A DNA stretch of 64,000 bases. Origin: Litorimonas sp963972195 (GTDB lineage: Bacteria; Pseudomonadota; Alphaproteobacteria; Caulobacterales; Maricaulaceae). Below, piece after piece: positions 26,362 through 35,726 of this stretch. Each line of letters opens with the position of its first letter. Positions within the stretch are counted from its first letter, which is position 1. Under the pieces are notes generated by a model. The model saw only the letters and a list, made by a program, of their open reading frames with translations. It did not search any database and was not told where the DNA came from. The stretch is taken from assembly GCA_963972195.1 (NCBI GenBank), contig CAXATH010000001.1, forward strand, positions 62,001-126,000, in the 5' to 3' direction. The position numbers and the translations under genes were made by a program.

Positions 26362-27999
26362 ATGTATCGTTATGACGAATTTGACGCCGAAATGGTGTCC
26401 TCCCGCGTAGCACAATTCCGGGGGCAAGTTGAACGCCGTCTCAGCGGCGCCCTGAGTGAAGCCGAGTTCCGACCTCTGCGTCTTATGAACGGACTCTATC
26501 TTCAGTTGCATGCTTATATGCTTCGGGTTGCCGTGCCTTACGGGACGCTGAATTCCGAGCAAATGCGGAAACTTGCTTACCTCGCGGATAAATATGACCG
26601 AGGATACGGTCACATTACAACACGACAGAATATGCAGTTTAACTGGCCTGAGCTGACCGATGTACCGGATATGCTTGAAGAACTGGCGAGCGTGGAGATG
26701 CACGCTATACAGACATCCGGCAATTGCATTCGTAACGTAACGTCTGATCCCTATGCCGGCGCTATAGCCGATGAAATCGAGGACCCGCGCCCGACCTGTG
26801 AAATCCTCCGTCAGTGGTCAACGCTCCACCCGGAATTCTCATTCTTACCCCGTAAGTTCAAGATCGCTGTTACAGCGTCTGAAAAAGACCGTGCGCTTAT
26901 TCGCGCCCATGACATTGGCATCGAAATTATCAAGAATAAACAGGGAGAGGTCGGATACCGTATTCTCGTTGGCGGTGGTTTGGGCCGAACGCCGATTATC
27001 GGTCAAGTTCTCCGTGAATTCCTACCGCGCGTAGAGCTTTTGCCTTACTTGGAAGCCACTTTGCGCGTTTATAACCGCTTTGGACGCCGCGATAATAAGT
27101 ATAAGGCCCGGATTAAGATCCTTGTTCAGGAAACAGGGATAGAGGATTTCCGCAATTTGGTCGAAGCGGAATATGCCGACCTTGTTCCCTTGGATATTGC
27201 AGTTTCGCCGGAAGAGGTGGATCGCATCCATCGATACTTCACGCCCCCAAAGCACAAGGACTTGCAAGACATTGAAATCAAAAGCGATGATCCCGGCTTT
27301 TCCCGCTGGCTTAAGCACAATGTGTTGCCGAACAAGGTTCCGGGCTATTCGATCGTCAACATTTCTCTGAAGCCGAAAGAAAGAGCACCGGGAGATGTGA
27401 CTTCTGAGCAAATGCGCGTCATTGCCGATTTGTCCGACGAATTCAGTTTTTCCGAGATACGCACTACCCATCAGCAAAACCTTGTTCTTCCTCATGTCGA
27501 AACGTCTGAGCTTGAAAACGTCTATAAAAAGCTTGTCGCCGCAAAAATGAATGAAGGAAATATCGGCCTCATTACGGATATTATTTGCTGCCCCGGTATG
27601 GATTTTTGTTCTCTTGCGACAGCCAGATCTATTCCTGTGTCCCAAGCCATAGCAGAGCGATTTTGGGACGCAGAGCGGCAAGCCATGATCGGCGAAATGC
27701 AGATCAAAATTTCAGGCTGCATCAATGCCTGCGGCCATCACCATGTCGGTCATATTGGCATTCTGGGTTTGGAAAAAGCCGGCGTTGAATTCTACCAGGT
27801 AAAAATCGGAGGCGACCCTTCCGAAAATGCGGCGCTTGGCCAGATTACAGGTCCAGGCTTTTCGCAGGAAGAGCTTGTCGACGGGATCGAACGCATGGTC
27901 GATCACTATATTGAAATTCGCGAAAACGAAGAAAGATTTATCGACACGGTGCGCCGCGCCGGTGTCGATAGCTTCAAAGAGGTCCTCTATGTCGACTAA
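26362..27999 (+). CDS. cysI: Sulfite (nitrite/sulfite) reductase hemoprotein
   Basis: This 545-aa enzyme reduces sulfite to sulfide with a siroheme coupled to a 4Fe-4S cluster. Cluster cysteines lie in the pattern C-x5-C (CPGMDFC) and C-x3-C (CINAC), with GHHHVGHIGILG after them. The N-terminal ferredoxin-like half contains GYGHITTRQNMQFNW. No CysJ flavoprotein gene is adjacent, so the electron donor may be ferredoxin or a protein encoded elsewhere. Context (cysG, cysH) favours sulfite over nitrite. Its 3' end overlaps the next gene by 11 bases. Confidence 0.94.
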   Translation: MYRYDEFDAEMVSSRVAQFRGQVERRLSGALSEAEFRPLRLMNGLYLQLHAYMLRVAVPYGTLNSEQMRKLAYLADKYDRGYGHITTRQNMQFNWPELTDVPDMLEELASVEMHAIQTSGNCIRNVTSDPYAGAIADEIEDPRPTCEILRQWSTLHPEFSFLPRKFKIAVTASEKDRALIRAHDIGIEIIKNKQGEVGYRILVGGGLGRTPIIGQVLREFLPRVELLPYLEATLRVYNRFGRRDNKYKARIKILVQETGIEDFRNLVEAEYADLVPLDIAVSPEEVDRIHRYFTPPKHKDLQDIEIKSDDPGFSRWLKHNVLPNKVPGYSIVNISLKPKERAPGDVTSEQMRVIADLSDEFSFSEIRTTHQQNLVLPHVETSELENVYKKLVAAKMNEGNIGLITDIICCPGMDFCSLATARSIPVSQAIAERFWDAERQAMIGEMQIKISGCINACGHHHVGHIGILGLEKAGVEFYQVKIGGDPSENAALGQITGPGFSQEELVDGIERMVDHYIEIRENEERFIDTVRRAGVDSFKEVLYVD

Positions 28000-29176
28000 T
28001 CTTTTGATAACGGGCGGCCAGCCCAAACCGCCCCCGCTAGAGGAAAACATTCTCTCAATTGAAGACTTTGCCGGTCATAATAGCGCAGATATTTTGCGCG
28101 TTGGCGGCGATGAAAGCCTCGAGAATGTCAAGCCTCACCTAGAACGTGCCAAAACAGTTATTGTGAATTTTCCGGCCTTTACGGATGGCCGGGGATTTTC
28201 ATTGGGACGGCTTCTGCGTAAACGCGCGGGGTATGAGGGAAAACTCATTGCTGAAGGCCCGCTCATTCCTGACCAATATGCTTTTGCCATGCAATGCGGT
28301 TTTAACGCCGTAAAGCTGGAGCAGAACCTTTTTGAGCGCCATACGGAGGGGGATTGGTTCAAGGCCTTGGATCAATTTGATCTGACATATCAGCGGGGAT
28401 ATGCCGTGCCGTCCGGGCCTGCCACCAGTGTTTTGGACGCCCGCCCGACCGGGTTCCGAACAACCGAAACTTCCAAAGACCCGTATCATGGGCTTTCTGC
28501 GGAGAGTGCATTAAAAAAAGCGATTGAGGCCTATGAGGGACAGATTGTACTGGCATCCTCTCTTGGCGCGGATTCTGCCGTGCTCCTTCATATGGTCTCT
28601 AAAATCGAACCTGACCTGCCGATTATCTTTCTCGACACGGGAAAGCACTTTCGGGAAACCTTGGCGTATCGCGATATGCTTATTGACGATTTGGGGCTGA
28701 CAAATTTCCAAAATATCCGTCCTGACCCGGCCGAGGTGAAAGCCGAAGACCCGAAAGGGGATCTTAATCAATCCGCACCGGATGCTTGTTGCGATCTCAG
28801 AAAAGTGCGGCCTCTGGATAAGGTGATCCGTCGATATGGCGCCCGTATTACGGGACGCAAGCGATACCAGACACCGCAACGCGCCGAAATGCCGATTTTG
28901 GAACTTGGCGGAGAACAGGTGAAGGTCAACCCGCTTGCCTATTGGAGCGCGAAAGACGTGACAGCCTATATGCGTCGTCACGATTTAACACCGCATCCGA
29001 TGCTCGCGCTCGGCTATCTCTCGATCGGGTGTCAGCCTTGTACGACCCGGGTCTCCGCCGGCGAAGATCCGCGTGCAGGGCGCTGGCGCCATTCCGACAA
29101 AACCGAATGCGGCATTCACTTTGTTGACGGAAAATGGCAACCCATTCCAGTCAATAAAACCTATGAGGTGTTTTAG
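27989..29176 (+). CDS. cysH: DUF934-CysH fusion: APS/PAPS reductase with N-terminal DUF934 domain
   Basis: This 395-aa protein joins two parts that are normally separate neighbouring genes. Residues 1-145 match DUF934 (VNFPAFTDGRGFSLGRLLR, then IPDQYAFAMQCGFNAVKL). Residues 165-395 are CysH: SLGADSAVLLHM P-loop-like PAPS site, Cys267-Cys268 and Cys348/Cys351 for a 4Fe-4S cluster, TGRKRYQ and catalytic Cys374 in ECGIH. The cluster cysteines indicate a 4Fe-4S reductase able to use APS. The ATG at 27989 overlaps the cysI stop by 11 bases; a longer upstream frame inside cysI is a shadow. Last gene of the operon, convergent with hisIE. Confidence 0.92.
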   Translation: MSTNLLITGGQPKPPPLEENILSIEDFAGHNSADILRVGGDESLENVKPHLERAKTVIVNFPAFTDGRGFSLGRLLRKRAGYEGKLIAEGPLIPDQYAFAMQCGFNAVKLEQNLFERHTEGDWFKALDQFDLTYQRGYAVPSGPATSVLDARPTGFRTTETSKDPYHGLSAESALKKAIEAYEGQIVLASSLGADSAVLLHMVSKIEPDLPIIFLDTGKHFRETLAYRDMLIDDLGLTNFQNIRPDPAEVKAEDPKGDLNQSAPDACCDLRKVRPLDKVIRRYGARITGRKRYQTPQRAEMPILELGGEQVKVNPLAYWSAKDVTAYMRRHDLTPHPMLALGYLSIGCQPCTTRVSAGEDPRAGRWRHSDKTECGIHFVDGKWQPIPVNKTYEVF

Positions 29177-29194
29177 GGTTTTTGTCCTAATCGT

Positions 29195-29803
29195 TTAAGA
29201 GTGACGCGATTGAAGCACTTCAATTGCGTCCGTCAATGAGAGTCCCTTAGCCCGCAAGAGTACAATAAGGTGATATAGCAAATCGGCGCTCTCACCTAAG
29301 AGGGCTTCGTTGTCTTCGGCGACCGCGGCGAGGGCGGTTTCGACGCCCTCTTCGCCAACCTTTTGCGCGGCGCGGCGCAAGGGCCCCGAAAGTAATTTAG
29401 CGGTGTAGGAATCATCCGGTGAGGCGCCAACGCGCCCTTTGACTACTTTATCAAGGTGCCCCAAGAAGCCCACTCCGCTAGCCCCGTGATCGCCGAAACA
29501 GGACATAGTGCCAGTATGGCAAGTGGGCCCCTCCGGGTTAGCCATTACCAAGAGCGTGTCATTGTCACAATCGACCGTCATGGAAATCAAGTTAAGGTAA
29601 TTGCCGCTGCTTTCGCCTTTTGTCCAAAGTGTTTTGCGAGAACGGCTGTAGAATGTGACCTGATTAGTCTCATAAGTCTTGGCAACACTCTCCTTGGACA
29701 TATACCCTAGCATTAGAACCTGAAGCGTTTGACCGTCCTGTACAATTGCTGGGACCAGGCCATTACCTTTGTCGAAATCAATATGTTCTGAGATGTTCAT
29801 CAT
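29195..29803 (-). CDS. hisIE: Bifunctional phosphoribosyl-AMP cyclohydrolase / phosphoribosyl-ATP pyrophosphohydrolase HisIE
   Basis: This 202-aa fusion catalyses steps 2 and 3 of histidine synthesis. Residues 1-115 are HisI, with FYSRSRKTLWTKGESSGN and the zinc/metal ligands of VDCDNDTLLV and GPTCHTG. Residues 120-202 are HisE, with EEGVETALAAVAEDNEALLGESADLLYH. Most alphaproteobacteria keep hisI and hisE separate, so the fusion is a lineage-atypical trait. Last gene of the his operon, overlapping hisF by four bases (ATGA). Confidence 0.96.
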   Translation of the reverse strand: MMNISEHIDFDKGNGLVPAIVQDGQTLQVLMLGYMSKESVAKTYETNQVTFYSRSRKTLWTKGESSGNYLNLISMTVDCDNDTLLVMANPEGPTCHTGTMSCFGDHGASGVGFLGHLDKVVKGRVGASPDDSYTAKLLSGPLRRAAQKVGEEGVETALAAVAEDNEALLGESADLLYHLIVLLRAKGLSLTDAIEVLQSRHS

Positions 29804-30567
29804 AATCGTATCGCTATCCCGGAGTTCGAGAGGTCTGATTTCAAGGTTGGAATGGGTAAAACATTTCTATGAAAGACGCTGGCGGCGAGGGCGCCGTCTA
29901 CATTGGCCTGCTCAAATACATCTTTGAAATGGGAAATTTCACCTGCACCGCCGCTAGCAATGAGAGGTACGGCGCACACTTTCCGCACGGCGGCGAGCTG
30001 TTTAATGTCATAGCCCTTGCGGACGCCATCCTGATTCATACAATTAAGCACGATTTCGCCGGCGCCGCGTTCGCAGGCCTCTTTTACCCATGACAGAGTT
30101 TCGCGGCCCGTTTCGCGTTGCTTATTTGGGTCGCCTGTGTGAGATCGGACCCGATAGGTTCCTTTATCTTCGAAACTATCGATTCCAACCACAATACATT
30201 GCTGGCCAAAAGCATCGCTCATTTTGGTAATGAGGCTCGGGTTCATTAGTGCCGGGGAGTTGATACTGATCTTGTCGGCGCCTGCGGCTAACCGGGCGCC
30301 AGCGGCCTCAACCGTTTTAATGCCGCCCGCAACGCAAAAAGGAATATCAAGGACTTGTGAAACTTTCCTTACCCAATCCGGACTGACAGACCGGTCATCT
30401 ACTGACGCTGTGATATCGTAAAAGACCAGCTCATCTGCGCCCGCGTCGCGGTAGCGCAGCGCCAAATCCAGAATACCGCCGACATCCTCATGGTTCTTAA
30501 ATTGTACACCTTTGACGACGCGACCTTCACGCACATCCAGGCAGGGTATGATGCGTCTCGCTAACAT
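29800..30567 (-). CDS. hisF: Imidazole glycerol phosphate synthase cyclase subunit HisF
   Basis: HisF uses ammonia from HisH to convert PRFAR to IGP and AICAR. This (beta/alpha)8 barrel of 255 aa starts MLARRIIPCLDVREGRVVKGV; catalytic Asp residues lie in PCLDV and VGIDS. The ATG at 30567 is 10 bases after the hisA stop; a TTG frame extension at 30600 would overlap hisA and is rejected. Overlaps hisIE by four bases. Confidence 0.97.
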   Translation of the reverse strand: MLARRIIPCLDVREGRVVKGVQFKNHEDVGGILDLALRYRDAGADELVFYDITASVDDRSVSPDWVRKVSQVLDIPFCVAGGIKTVEAAGARLAAGADKISINSPALMNPSLITKMSDAFGQQCIVVGIDSFEDKGTYRVRSHTGDPNKQRETGRETLSWVKEACERGAGEIVLNCMNQDGVRKGYDIKQLAAVRKVCAVPLIASGGAGEISHFKDVFEQANVDGALAASVFHRNVLPIPTLKSDLSNSGIAIRL

Positions 30568-30577
30568 GGGGAAGCAC

Positions 30578-31303
30578 CTAACATGCGACCGCGTCTGCAA
30601 CCGTAAATTTATTCTCGTAGAGCGCTTTCCCGATGATTATTCCATGCGGGTTAAGGGCTTTGAGCGCTTTCACATGCTTGATAGAGCCCACCCCGCCAGA
30701 GGTAATCACGTTTAAAGTTGGGTAATTGGACTGAACCTCTTGATAAAGATCAACATTCGAGCCGCCCAGAACGCCGTCCCGTCCAATATCTGTGATAAGT
30801 ACCGTGTTCAGGCCCGACCCGGAATAATCATCCAGTATTTCCCAAAGGGATCTCTTGCCCGCTTCCAACCACCCACGTGTTGCGGGGAAGGGCACGCCGT
30901 TCTCGTCCAAATTCACGTCCAAAGCGACGACAATCTTAGAAGGGGTGACTTCATTCAGCCAAAATTTCACCATTTGCGGATTCGTCACGGAGAGAGAGCC
31001 GACCACAACCCGGTCTATACCGCCATCAAGAAGCCGCTGAATCTGCGAAAGGTCGCGGATGCCACCTCCGGTTTGAACTTTTAACCCGCTCTCTGCGGCA
31101 ATTTTCATAATTAAATCAGACTGAGATGATTTGCCGTGCTTCGCGCCGTCTAGATCTACAATGTGCATTCTCTCTGCGCCTTCAGCGGCAAAGCGTTTAG
31201 CGACGTCGATAGGATCCTCGTCGTAATCAGTACGTTGATTAAAGTCACCTTTGTACAGGCGGACGCAGCGTCCATTTATAAGATCAATAGCCGGGATAAT
31301 CAT
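30578..31303 (-). CDS. hisA: ProFAR isomerase HisA
   Basis: HisA catalyses the Amadori rearrangement of ProFAR to PRFAR. It is a 241-aa (beta/alpha)8 barrel beginning MIIPAIDLINGRCVRLYKGD, with the catalytic Asp in AIDL and the second one in LITDIGRDG. Start overlaps the hisH stop by four bases. Confidence 0.97.
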   Translation of the reverse strand: MIIPAIDLINGRCVRLYKGDFNQRTDYDEDPIDVAKRFAAEGAERMHIVDLDGAKHGKSSQSDLIMKIAAESGLKVQTGGGIRDLSQIQRLLDGGIDRVVVGSLSVTNPQMVKFWLNEVTPSKIVVALDVNLDENGVPFPATRGWLEAGKRSLWEILDDYSGSGLNTVLITDIGRDGVLGGSNVDLYQEVQSNYPTLNVITSGGVGSIKHVKALKALNPHGIIIGKALYENKFTVADAVAC

Positions 31304-31899
31304 GCGGGCAGGTCCAGAAAATTCTTCAATATACGTGAACCCGTGGCACTACTGCGTTCCGGGTGAAACTGGCAACCCCTGAAATTGCCTTGCCGTATAA
31401 TGGCGCTGAAAGAACTACCATAATCGCACTTCATCAGCGTGTAACCACCGACAGGGGCAGCGAAGGAATGGACGAAGTAGGCGTATTCATTGTCACCGAT
31501 TCCTTTTAAAAGTGGATCATCTTTTACGGTTGAGAGCGTATTCCAGCCCATATGCGGGCTTGGGTTGTTTTGGGTGTCCAGGGCTCCGACATGGCCTTTG
31601 ACAACCCCGAAGCCTTCAACCTGCTGATCTCCTTCTTCCAGCGTTTCGAATAAGAGCTGCATTCCCAAGCAAATGCCCAGAACCGGTTGCTTTAATCCCC
31701 GCACCACTGGAACGAGATTTCGATCGCGGATTTTTTGCATGGCATAAGGCGCGCTGCCAACACCTGGCAGAACAACGCGGTCGGCCTGTTCTATGCGGCT
31801 CCCCACAGCCGTAATTTCAGATTCAACGCCCAATCGCCTAAAGGCAAAAGCGACTGAAGAAAGATTAGCGCAGCCCGTATCAATGATAATCAAACTCAC
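31300..31899 (-). CDS. hisH: Imidazole glycerol phosphate synthase glutamine amidotransferase subunit HisH
   Basis: HisH is a class I glutamine amidotransferase that feeds ammonia to HisF. The 199-aa protein has nucleophile Cys in GICLGMQLLFE and the His/Glu pair in CQFHPERS. Overlaps the hisCB stop and hisA start by four bases each, so hisH, hisA and hisCB are translationally coupled. Confidence 0.97.
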   Translation of the reverse strand: MSLIIIDTGCANLSSVAFAFRRLGVESEITAVGSRIEQADRVVLPGVGSAPYAMQKIRDRNLVPVVRGLKQPVLGICLGMQLLFETLEEGDQQVEGFGVVKGHVGALDTQNNPSPHMGWNTLSTVKDDPLLKGIGDNEYAYFVHSFAAPVGGYTLMKCDYGSSFSAIIRQGNFRGCQFHPERSSATGSRILKNFLDLPA

Positions 31900-33545
31900 G
31901 CAAGCATCCCTTTGGTCGACGGCATTTCTGACGTGCCGGTTTTGGCAAAGGCGGGACGCAGCGCGCGGCCCACGCCTTTAAAACAAGCTTCGACAATGTG
32001 GTGGGAATTATCACCCTGCACATCAATATGAATCGCCGCCCCTAGGCTCTGCGCCAGACTTTCAAAAAAGTGCGGGCACATTTCGACGGGGAATTCACCA
32101 ATATGATCTGTCGGGAACGTGCCTTTAAAAACAGCCGCTGGACGACCTGACAGATCGATAGCGACTTTAGCCTGGGTCTCATCCATCGGCATCACAAAAC
32201 CGTAACGTCCAATGCCCGCCTTGTTTCCTAAGGCCTGCCGTAGGGCTTCTCCAAAAGCGAGGGCGGTATCTTCCACTGTGTGGTGGGCATCAATTTCCAG
32301 ATCGCCTTTACAGGTAAGGCGTAATCCCATCCCGCCATGTTTGGCGATCTGTTCTAGCATGTGATCGAAAAAGCCTAGCCCAGTTTCAATTTCGACCTTG
32401 GACGTGTCATCGAGATTGACCCGCACGGCGATGTCGGTCTCTTTGGTCGTGCGAAAAATTTCTCCAACGCGTTCAGCTTTGTCATCGGCGACGACACCAA
32501 AGGCTTTTAGGGCGAGCGTATTTTCCGATGGTGAACCGATGGAAATGCGCATGCGGCCAGTTGTTGATCGATAATCGCGAATTTTAATGGCCCGCTTGCT
32601 CAGTTCTCTGACCAAACCTTCGTCGTCTTTCACTTCTAAGAGCAAAAAGTTTGCTGCAGAGGGATAAACGGTTTTCACGAAAGGCGATTTCTTGAGCTCT
32701 CTCGCCATACGCTCTCGCTCTTCCAGCGTTTCAGCCAAGCGCTCAGCATGAACACCCATTGCAGCTGGGGCGAGGGCGCTCAGAATTGCATTCTCAACAG
32801 GCCTGGCAATAGGATAAGGGGGCAAGACTTTGAGCATCAACTCAATCACCCGCTCATCTGCAATGGCGCACCCGCCGCGCACTCCGGCAAGAGCGTAAGC
32901 TTTGGACAGCGTCCGTAGAATAACAAGGTTGGGATAGTCGGTTATATCGCCAATAAAGCTCTCACTTTCAGAGAATTCAATATAAGCTTCATCAACCACG
33001 ATAAAGGTATCGGGAAACGCTGTCGCCAATCCTAGTACAGAATCACGGACGATTTCATTGCCAGTCGGGTTGTTTGGCGAGCAAATGAAAATAACCTTGA
33101 GCTTTTTCGTCTCCGATGCGGCTTTATGAATACCCTCTACATCCCACTCATAGGCCTCAGATAGCGGCACTTCGATAGTTTTGGCGCCCTGAATATCCGC
33201 CACAGTTTTGTAGTAACCAAAGGTCGGCGGGCAAATCAAAATACTGTCCTGACCGTCCTCGCAAAAAGTCCGAAGCAGTATCTCAATGCCTTCATCTGCG
33301 CCACGCCCAACCAGAATACGCTCAGGTTTAGTGCCGTAAATATCGGCCAAGCGCTGACGTAGAGCAGGCGGTTGTTGCTCAGGGTAGCGGTTATAATTCC
33401 CGACCCCCATCACCGGTGGAGGCGCATAAGGGTTTTCATTCGCATCCAAGTGTAAGGCGTCTGTGCTTCCGCCACGCGCGGAATAGCTGTCAAACGCCAG
33501 CACCGCTTTGCGAGCAATTGAATAGGGCCAGTCAGTTTTAGTCAT
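31896..33545 (-). CDS. hisCB: HisC-HisB fusion: histidinol-phosphate aminotransferase + imidazoleglycerol-phosphate dehydratase
   Basis: This single 549-aa frame encodes two consecutive histidine enzymes. Residues 1-350 are a fold-type I aminotransferase: DANENPY (34-40), SPNNPTGN (156-163), DEAYIEF and the PLP lysine Lys215 in SKAYALAGVRGG. Residues 357-549 are the IGP dehydratase, normally about 195 aa: manganese motifs DAHHTVED (419-426) and SHHIVEA (514-520), and the typical C-terminus PSTKGML. There is no stop or frameshift between them. In E. coli the dehydratase is fused to a phosphatase, not to HisC. The start overlaps hisD by 8 bases. Confidence 0.95.
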   Translation of the reverse strand: MTKTDWPYSIARKAVLAFDSYSARGGSTDALHLDANENPYAPPPVMGVGNYNRYPEQQPPALRQRLADIYGTKPERILVGRGADEGIEILLRTFCEDGQDSILICPPTFGYYKTVADIQGAKTIEVPLSEAYEWDVEGIHKAASETKKLKVIFICSPNNPTGNEIVRDSVLGLATAFPDTFIVVDEAYIEFSESESFIGDITDYPNLVILRTLSKAYALAGVRGGCAIADERVIELMLKVLPPYPIARPVENAILSALAPAAMGVHAERLAETLEERERMARELKKSPFVKTVYPSAANFLLLEVKDDEGLVRELSKRAIKIRDYRSTTGRMRISIGSPSENTLALKAFGVVADDKAERVGEIFRTTKETDIAVRVNLDDTSKVEIETGLGFFDHMLEQIAKHGGMGLRLTCKGDLEIDAHHTVEDTALAFGEALRQALGNKAGIGRYGFVMPMDETQAKVAIDLSGRPAAVFKGTFPTDHIGEFPVEMCPHFFESLAQSLGAAIHIDVQGDNSHHIVEACFKGVGRALRPAFAKTGTSEMPSTKGMLA

Positions 33546-34839
33546 TAAGCGTCTCCAATCGGAGCGAGACAGCCCGTCTATGGGCTTCCAGCTCTTCCAT
33601 TGTTGCGAGCCTTTCCACCGTCGGGCCGAGATTTTTAAGCCCTTTTTTGGTCAGGCGTTGCACGCTGATATATTTGATAAAGCTTTCCAGCGTGACGCCG
33701 GAGTAAGATCTCGCCGCCCCATAAGTCGGTAGGGTATGGTTCGTACCGCTCGCATAATCACCGATAGCTTCCGGTGTCCACGGGCCGAGAAAAATAGACC
33801 CCGCATTGCGAATGTTGGGTACCAGCATTTCCGGATCTTTCATTTGGATTATCAAATGCTCAGGGGCATAGCGATTCACGATATCGACTACATCGGCGCG
33901 GCTCTCGGCAATAATCATGCGCGCATAATCCAGCGCTTGCCCTGCGATCTCCTTGCGCGGCAGAGTTTGAAGCTGTTCCTGCACCGCGTCTTCAATTTCT
34001 TGCGCCTTGTCCGAAGAAGTCGAAACGCAAACAACTTGTGCGAGGGTGTCATGCTCCGCCTGGCTGAGTAAATCGGACGCCACGAATGTCGCATTGGATT
34101 TCCGCCCTGCTAAAACCATGGCTTCTGATGGCCCTGCCGGGAGGTCAATACCCGGCCCGCCGGGTTCCTGGGCGGCTAAGGATTTCGCCGTGGCCACCCA
34201 AGCATTGCCGGGACCAAATATCTTATCGCATTTTGGGATAGTTTCCGTGCCATAGGCAAGTGCGGCAATGGCCTGCGCGCCTCCGCACGCATAGACGGCG
34301 GTTACGTCACATCGAAAAGCGGCAGCCAATATAGCTTGGTTGACCTGCCCATCTTTGCCTGGCGGCGTCACCACGATGCGGTTGCGTACGCCTGCGACTT
34401 TCGCTGGAATCGCAAGCATTAATAGCGTCGAGACAAGAGGGGCTGTTCCTCCAGGCACATAGAGTCCGGCCGTGCCGATCGCGCGCGATTCCCTGCGGCA
34501 ATAAACACCTTTCATAGTCTTTACGGAGATATCTTGGGGTTTTTGAGCTAAGTGAAATTGCTCGATATTACTCTTGGCGGTTTCAATGGCTGTTTTGTCT
34601 GCGTCGGGCAGGGCCTCCCATGCAGATTCCAGCTTTTCTTTTGAAATTAGGAGTGACTTGGATGTGACGCCATCAAATTTCGCCGTGAAATTCCGTACCG
34701 CTTTATCACCGCCGGATTTCACGCCTGCCATGATGTCCCGTACGGACGCGACGAGCTTGTCATCCGCGATTGCTGCAGGGCGGGAGAGGGCGCTAGTTCG
34801 CATCTCTTCGGATAAATCTGACCAGTAGAAGCGCTCCAT
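33538..34839 (-). CDS. hisD: Histidinol dehydrogenase
   Basis: HisD performs the two final oxidations from histidinol to histidine with zinc and NAD. The 433-aa protein shows YVPGGTAPLVSTLLM, DLPAGPSEAMVLAG, the catalytic Glu-His region YAPEHLIIQ and GTNHTLPT with a zinc ligand. The frame is open upstream into hisG, but ATG at 34839 (MERFYW) two bases after the hisG stop gives normal length. Confidence 0.97.
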   Translation of the reverse strand: MERFYWSDLSEEMRTSALSRPAAIADDKLVASVRDIMAGVKSGGDKAVRNFTAKFDGVTSKSLLISKEKLESAWEALPDADKTAIETAKSNIEQFHLAQKPQDISVKTMKGVYCRRESRAIGTAGLYVPGGTAPLVSTLLMLAIPAKVAGVRNRIVVTPPGKDGQVNQAILAAAFRCDVTAVYACGGAQAIAALAYGTETIPKCDKIFGPGNAWVATAKSLAAQEPGGPGIDLPAGPSEAMVLAGRKSNATFVASDLLSQAEHDTLAQVVCVSTSSDKAQEIEDAVQEQLQTLPRKEIAGQALDYARMIIAESRADVVDIVNRYAPEHLIIQMKDPEMLVPNIRNAGSIFLGPWTPEAIGDYASGTNHTLPTYGAARSYSGVTLESFIKYISVQRLTKKGLKNLGPTVERLATMEELEAHRRAVSLRLETLND

Positions 34840-34841
34840 GA

Positions 34842-35726
34842 CTAACTCATCATCTTTTCGATCGGCAGAACAAGGATCGCCCGGGCTCCAAGGGCCTTCA
34901 AATCTTCCAGTGTTTCCCAGAAAATGTTTTCCGTACAAACAGCCTGAAGGGCAACGAGATTGTCTTTGCCCGCCAGAGGAATAATTGTCGGAGAGTCCGA
35001 TCCCGGAAGCAATTCCGTAATAGCCTCGACCTTATCCTTGGGCGCATTGAGCATAATGTATTTTGTTTCAGAGGACTTGATGACGCCGTCGATTCGGCTC
35101 ATTAATTTACTTAGAAGCGCTTGTTTGTCGCCAGAAAGCTTACGACCAGACTGGATCAATACAGCTTCACTCTCCAATATGGTTTCAAACGCGCTCAGCC
35201 CATTGGCTTCGAGCGTGGCGCCTGAAGATACCAGATCGCAAATGCTTTCGGCAATACCGATAGACGGCGCCAATTCGACTGCGCCTTTCATCTCAACCGA
35301 TTTAGCAGAAATTCCCCGCTCTTTCAGGAAATTTCCAAGAACGCCGGGATAAGTCGTCGCAATCCGGGTTCCGTTTAACTGCTCTGTCTTGGTAATTTCC
35401 CCGTCATTTGGCGCTGCAAGCGATAGTTTGCAGCGAGAAAAGCCAAGGCGCATCGTAATTTTTGCGTCCAGTCCCTCGCGGCTCACAAGTTGTTCTTCAA
35501 CTAAAACGTTTTCACCTACAATTCCTATATCGGCGGCGTCATTAGCCACAAAATTCGGGATGTCATCATCACGGACGAGCAAGAGGTCAATTGGCATGTT
35601 CTTAACGCGTGCAAGCAATCCGCCGCCCCGGATCGCGAAACGTAAGCCGCATTTTTTGAGAAGGTCGAAGCTATCATCAGCTAAGCGCCCTTTTTTTTGC
35701 AGGGCAATTCTTAAACGGTCGGTCAT
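34842..35726 (-). CDS. hisG: ATP phosphoribosyltransferase HisG, long form
   Basis: HisG commits ATP and PRPP to histidine synthesis. At 294 aa it is the long form: catalytic domains (residues 1-220, RIALQKKGRLADDSFDLLKKCG start, SGATLEANGL phosphate loop) plus a C-terminal ACT-like regulatory domain (about 222-294). Long HisG is self-sufficient and inhibited by histidine; the short form needs HisZ, which is the usual alphaproteobacterial arrangement. Overlaps the upstream TrpR-like gene by four bases. Confidence 0.95.
   Translation of the reverse strand: MTDRLRIALQKKGRLADDSFDLLKKCGLRFAIRGGGLLARVKNMPIDLLLVRDDDIPNFVANDAADIGIVGENVLVEEQLVSREGLDAKITMRLGFSRCKLSLAAPNDGEITKTEQLNGTRIATTYPGVLGNFLKERGISAKSVEMKGAVELAPSIGIAESICDLVSSGATLEANGLSAFETILESEAVLIQSGRKLSGDKQALLSKLMSRIDGVIKSSETKYIMLNAPKDKVEAITELLPGSDSPTIIPLAGKDNLVALQAVCTENIFWETLEDLKALGARAILVLPIEKMMS

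Noticed and set aside
27022..27681. 219-codon open frame on the minus strand
   Set aside because: It lies wholly inside cysI, has Cys/His-rich composition typical of a shadow frame and no family resemblance.
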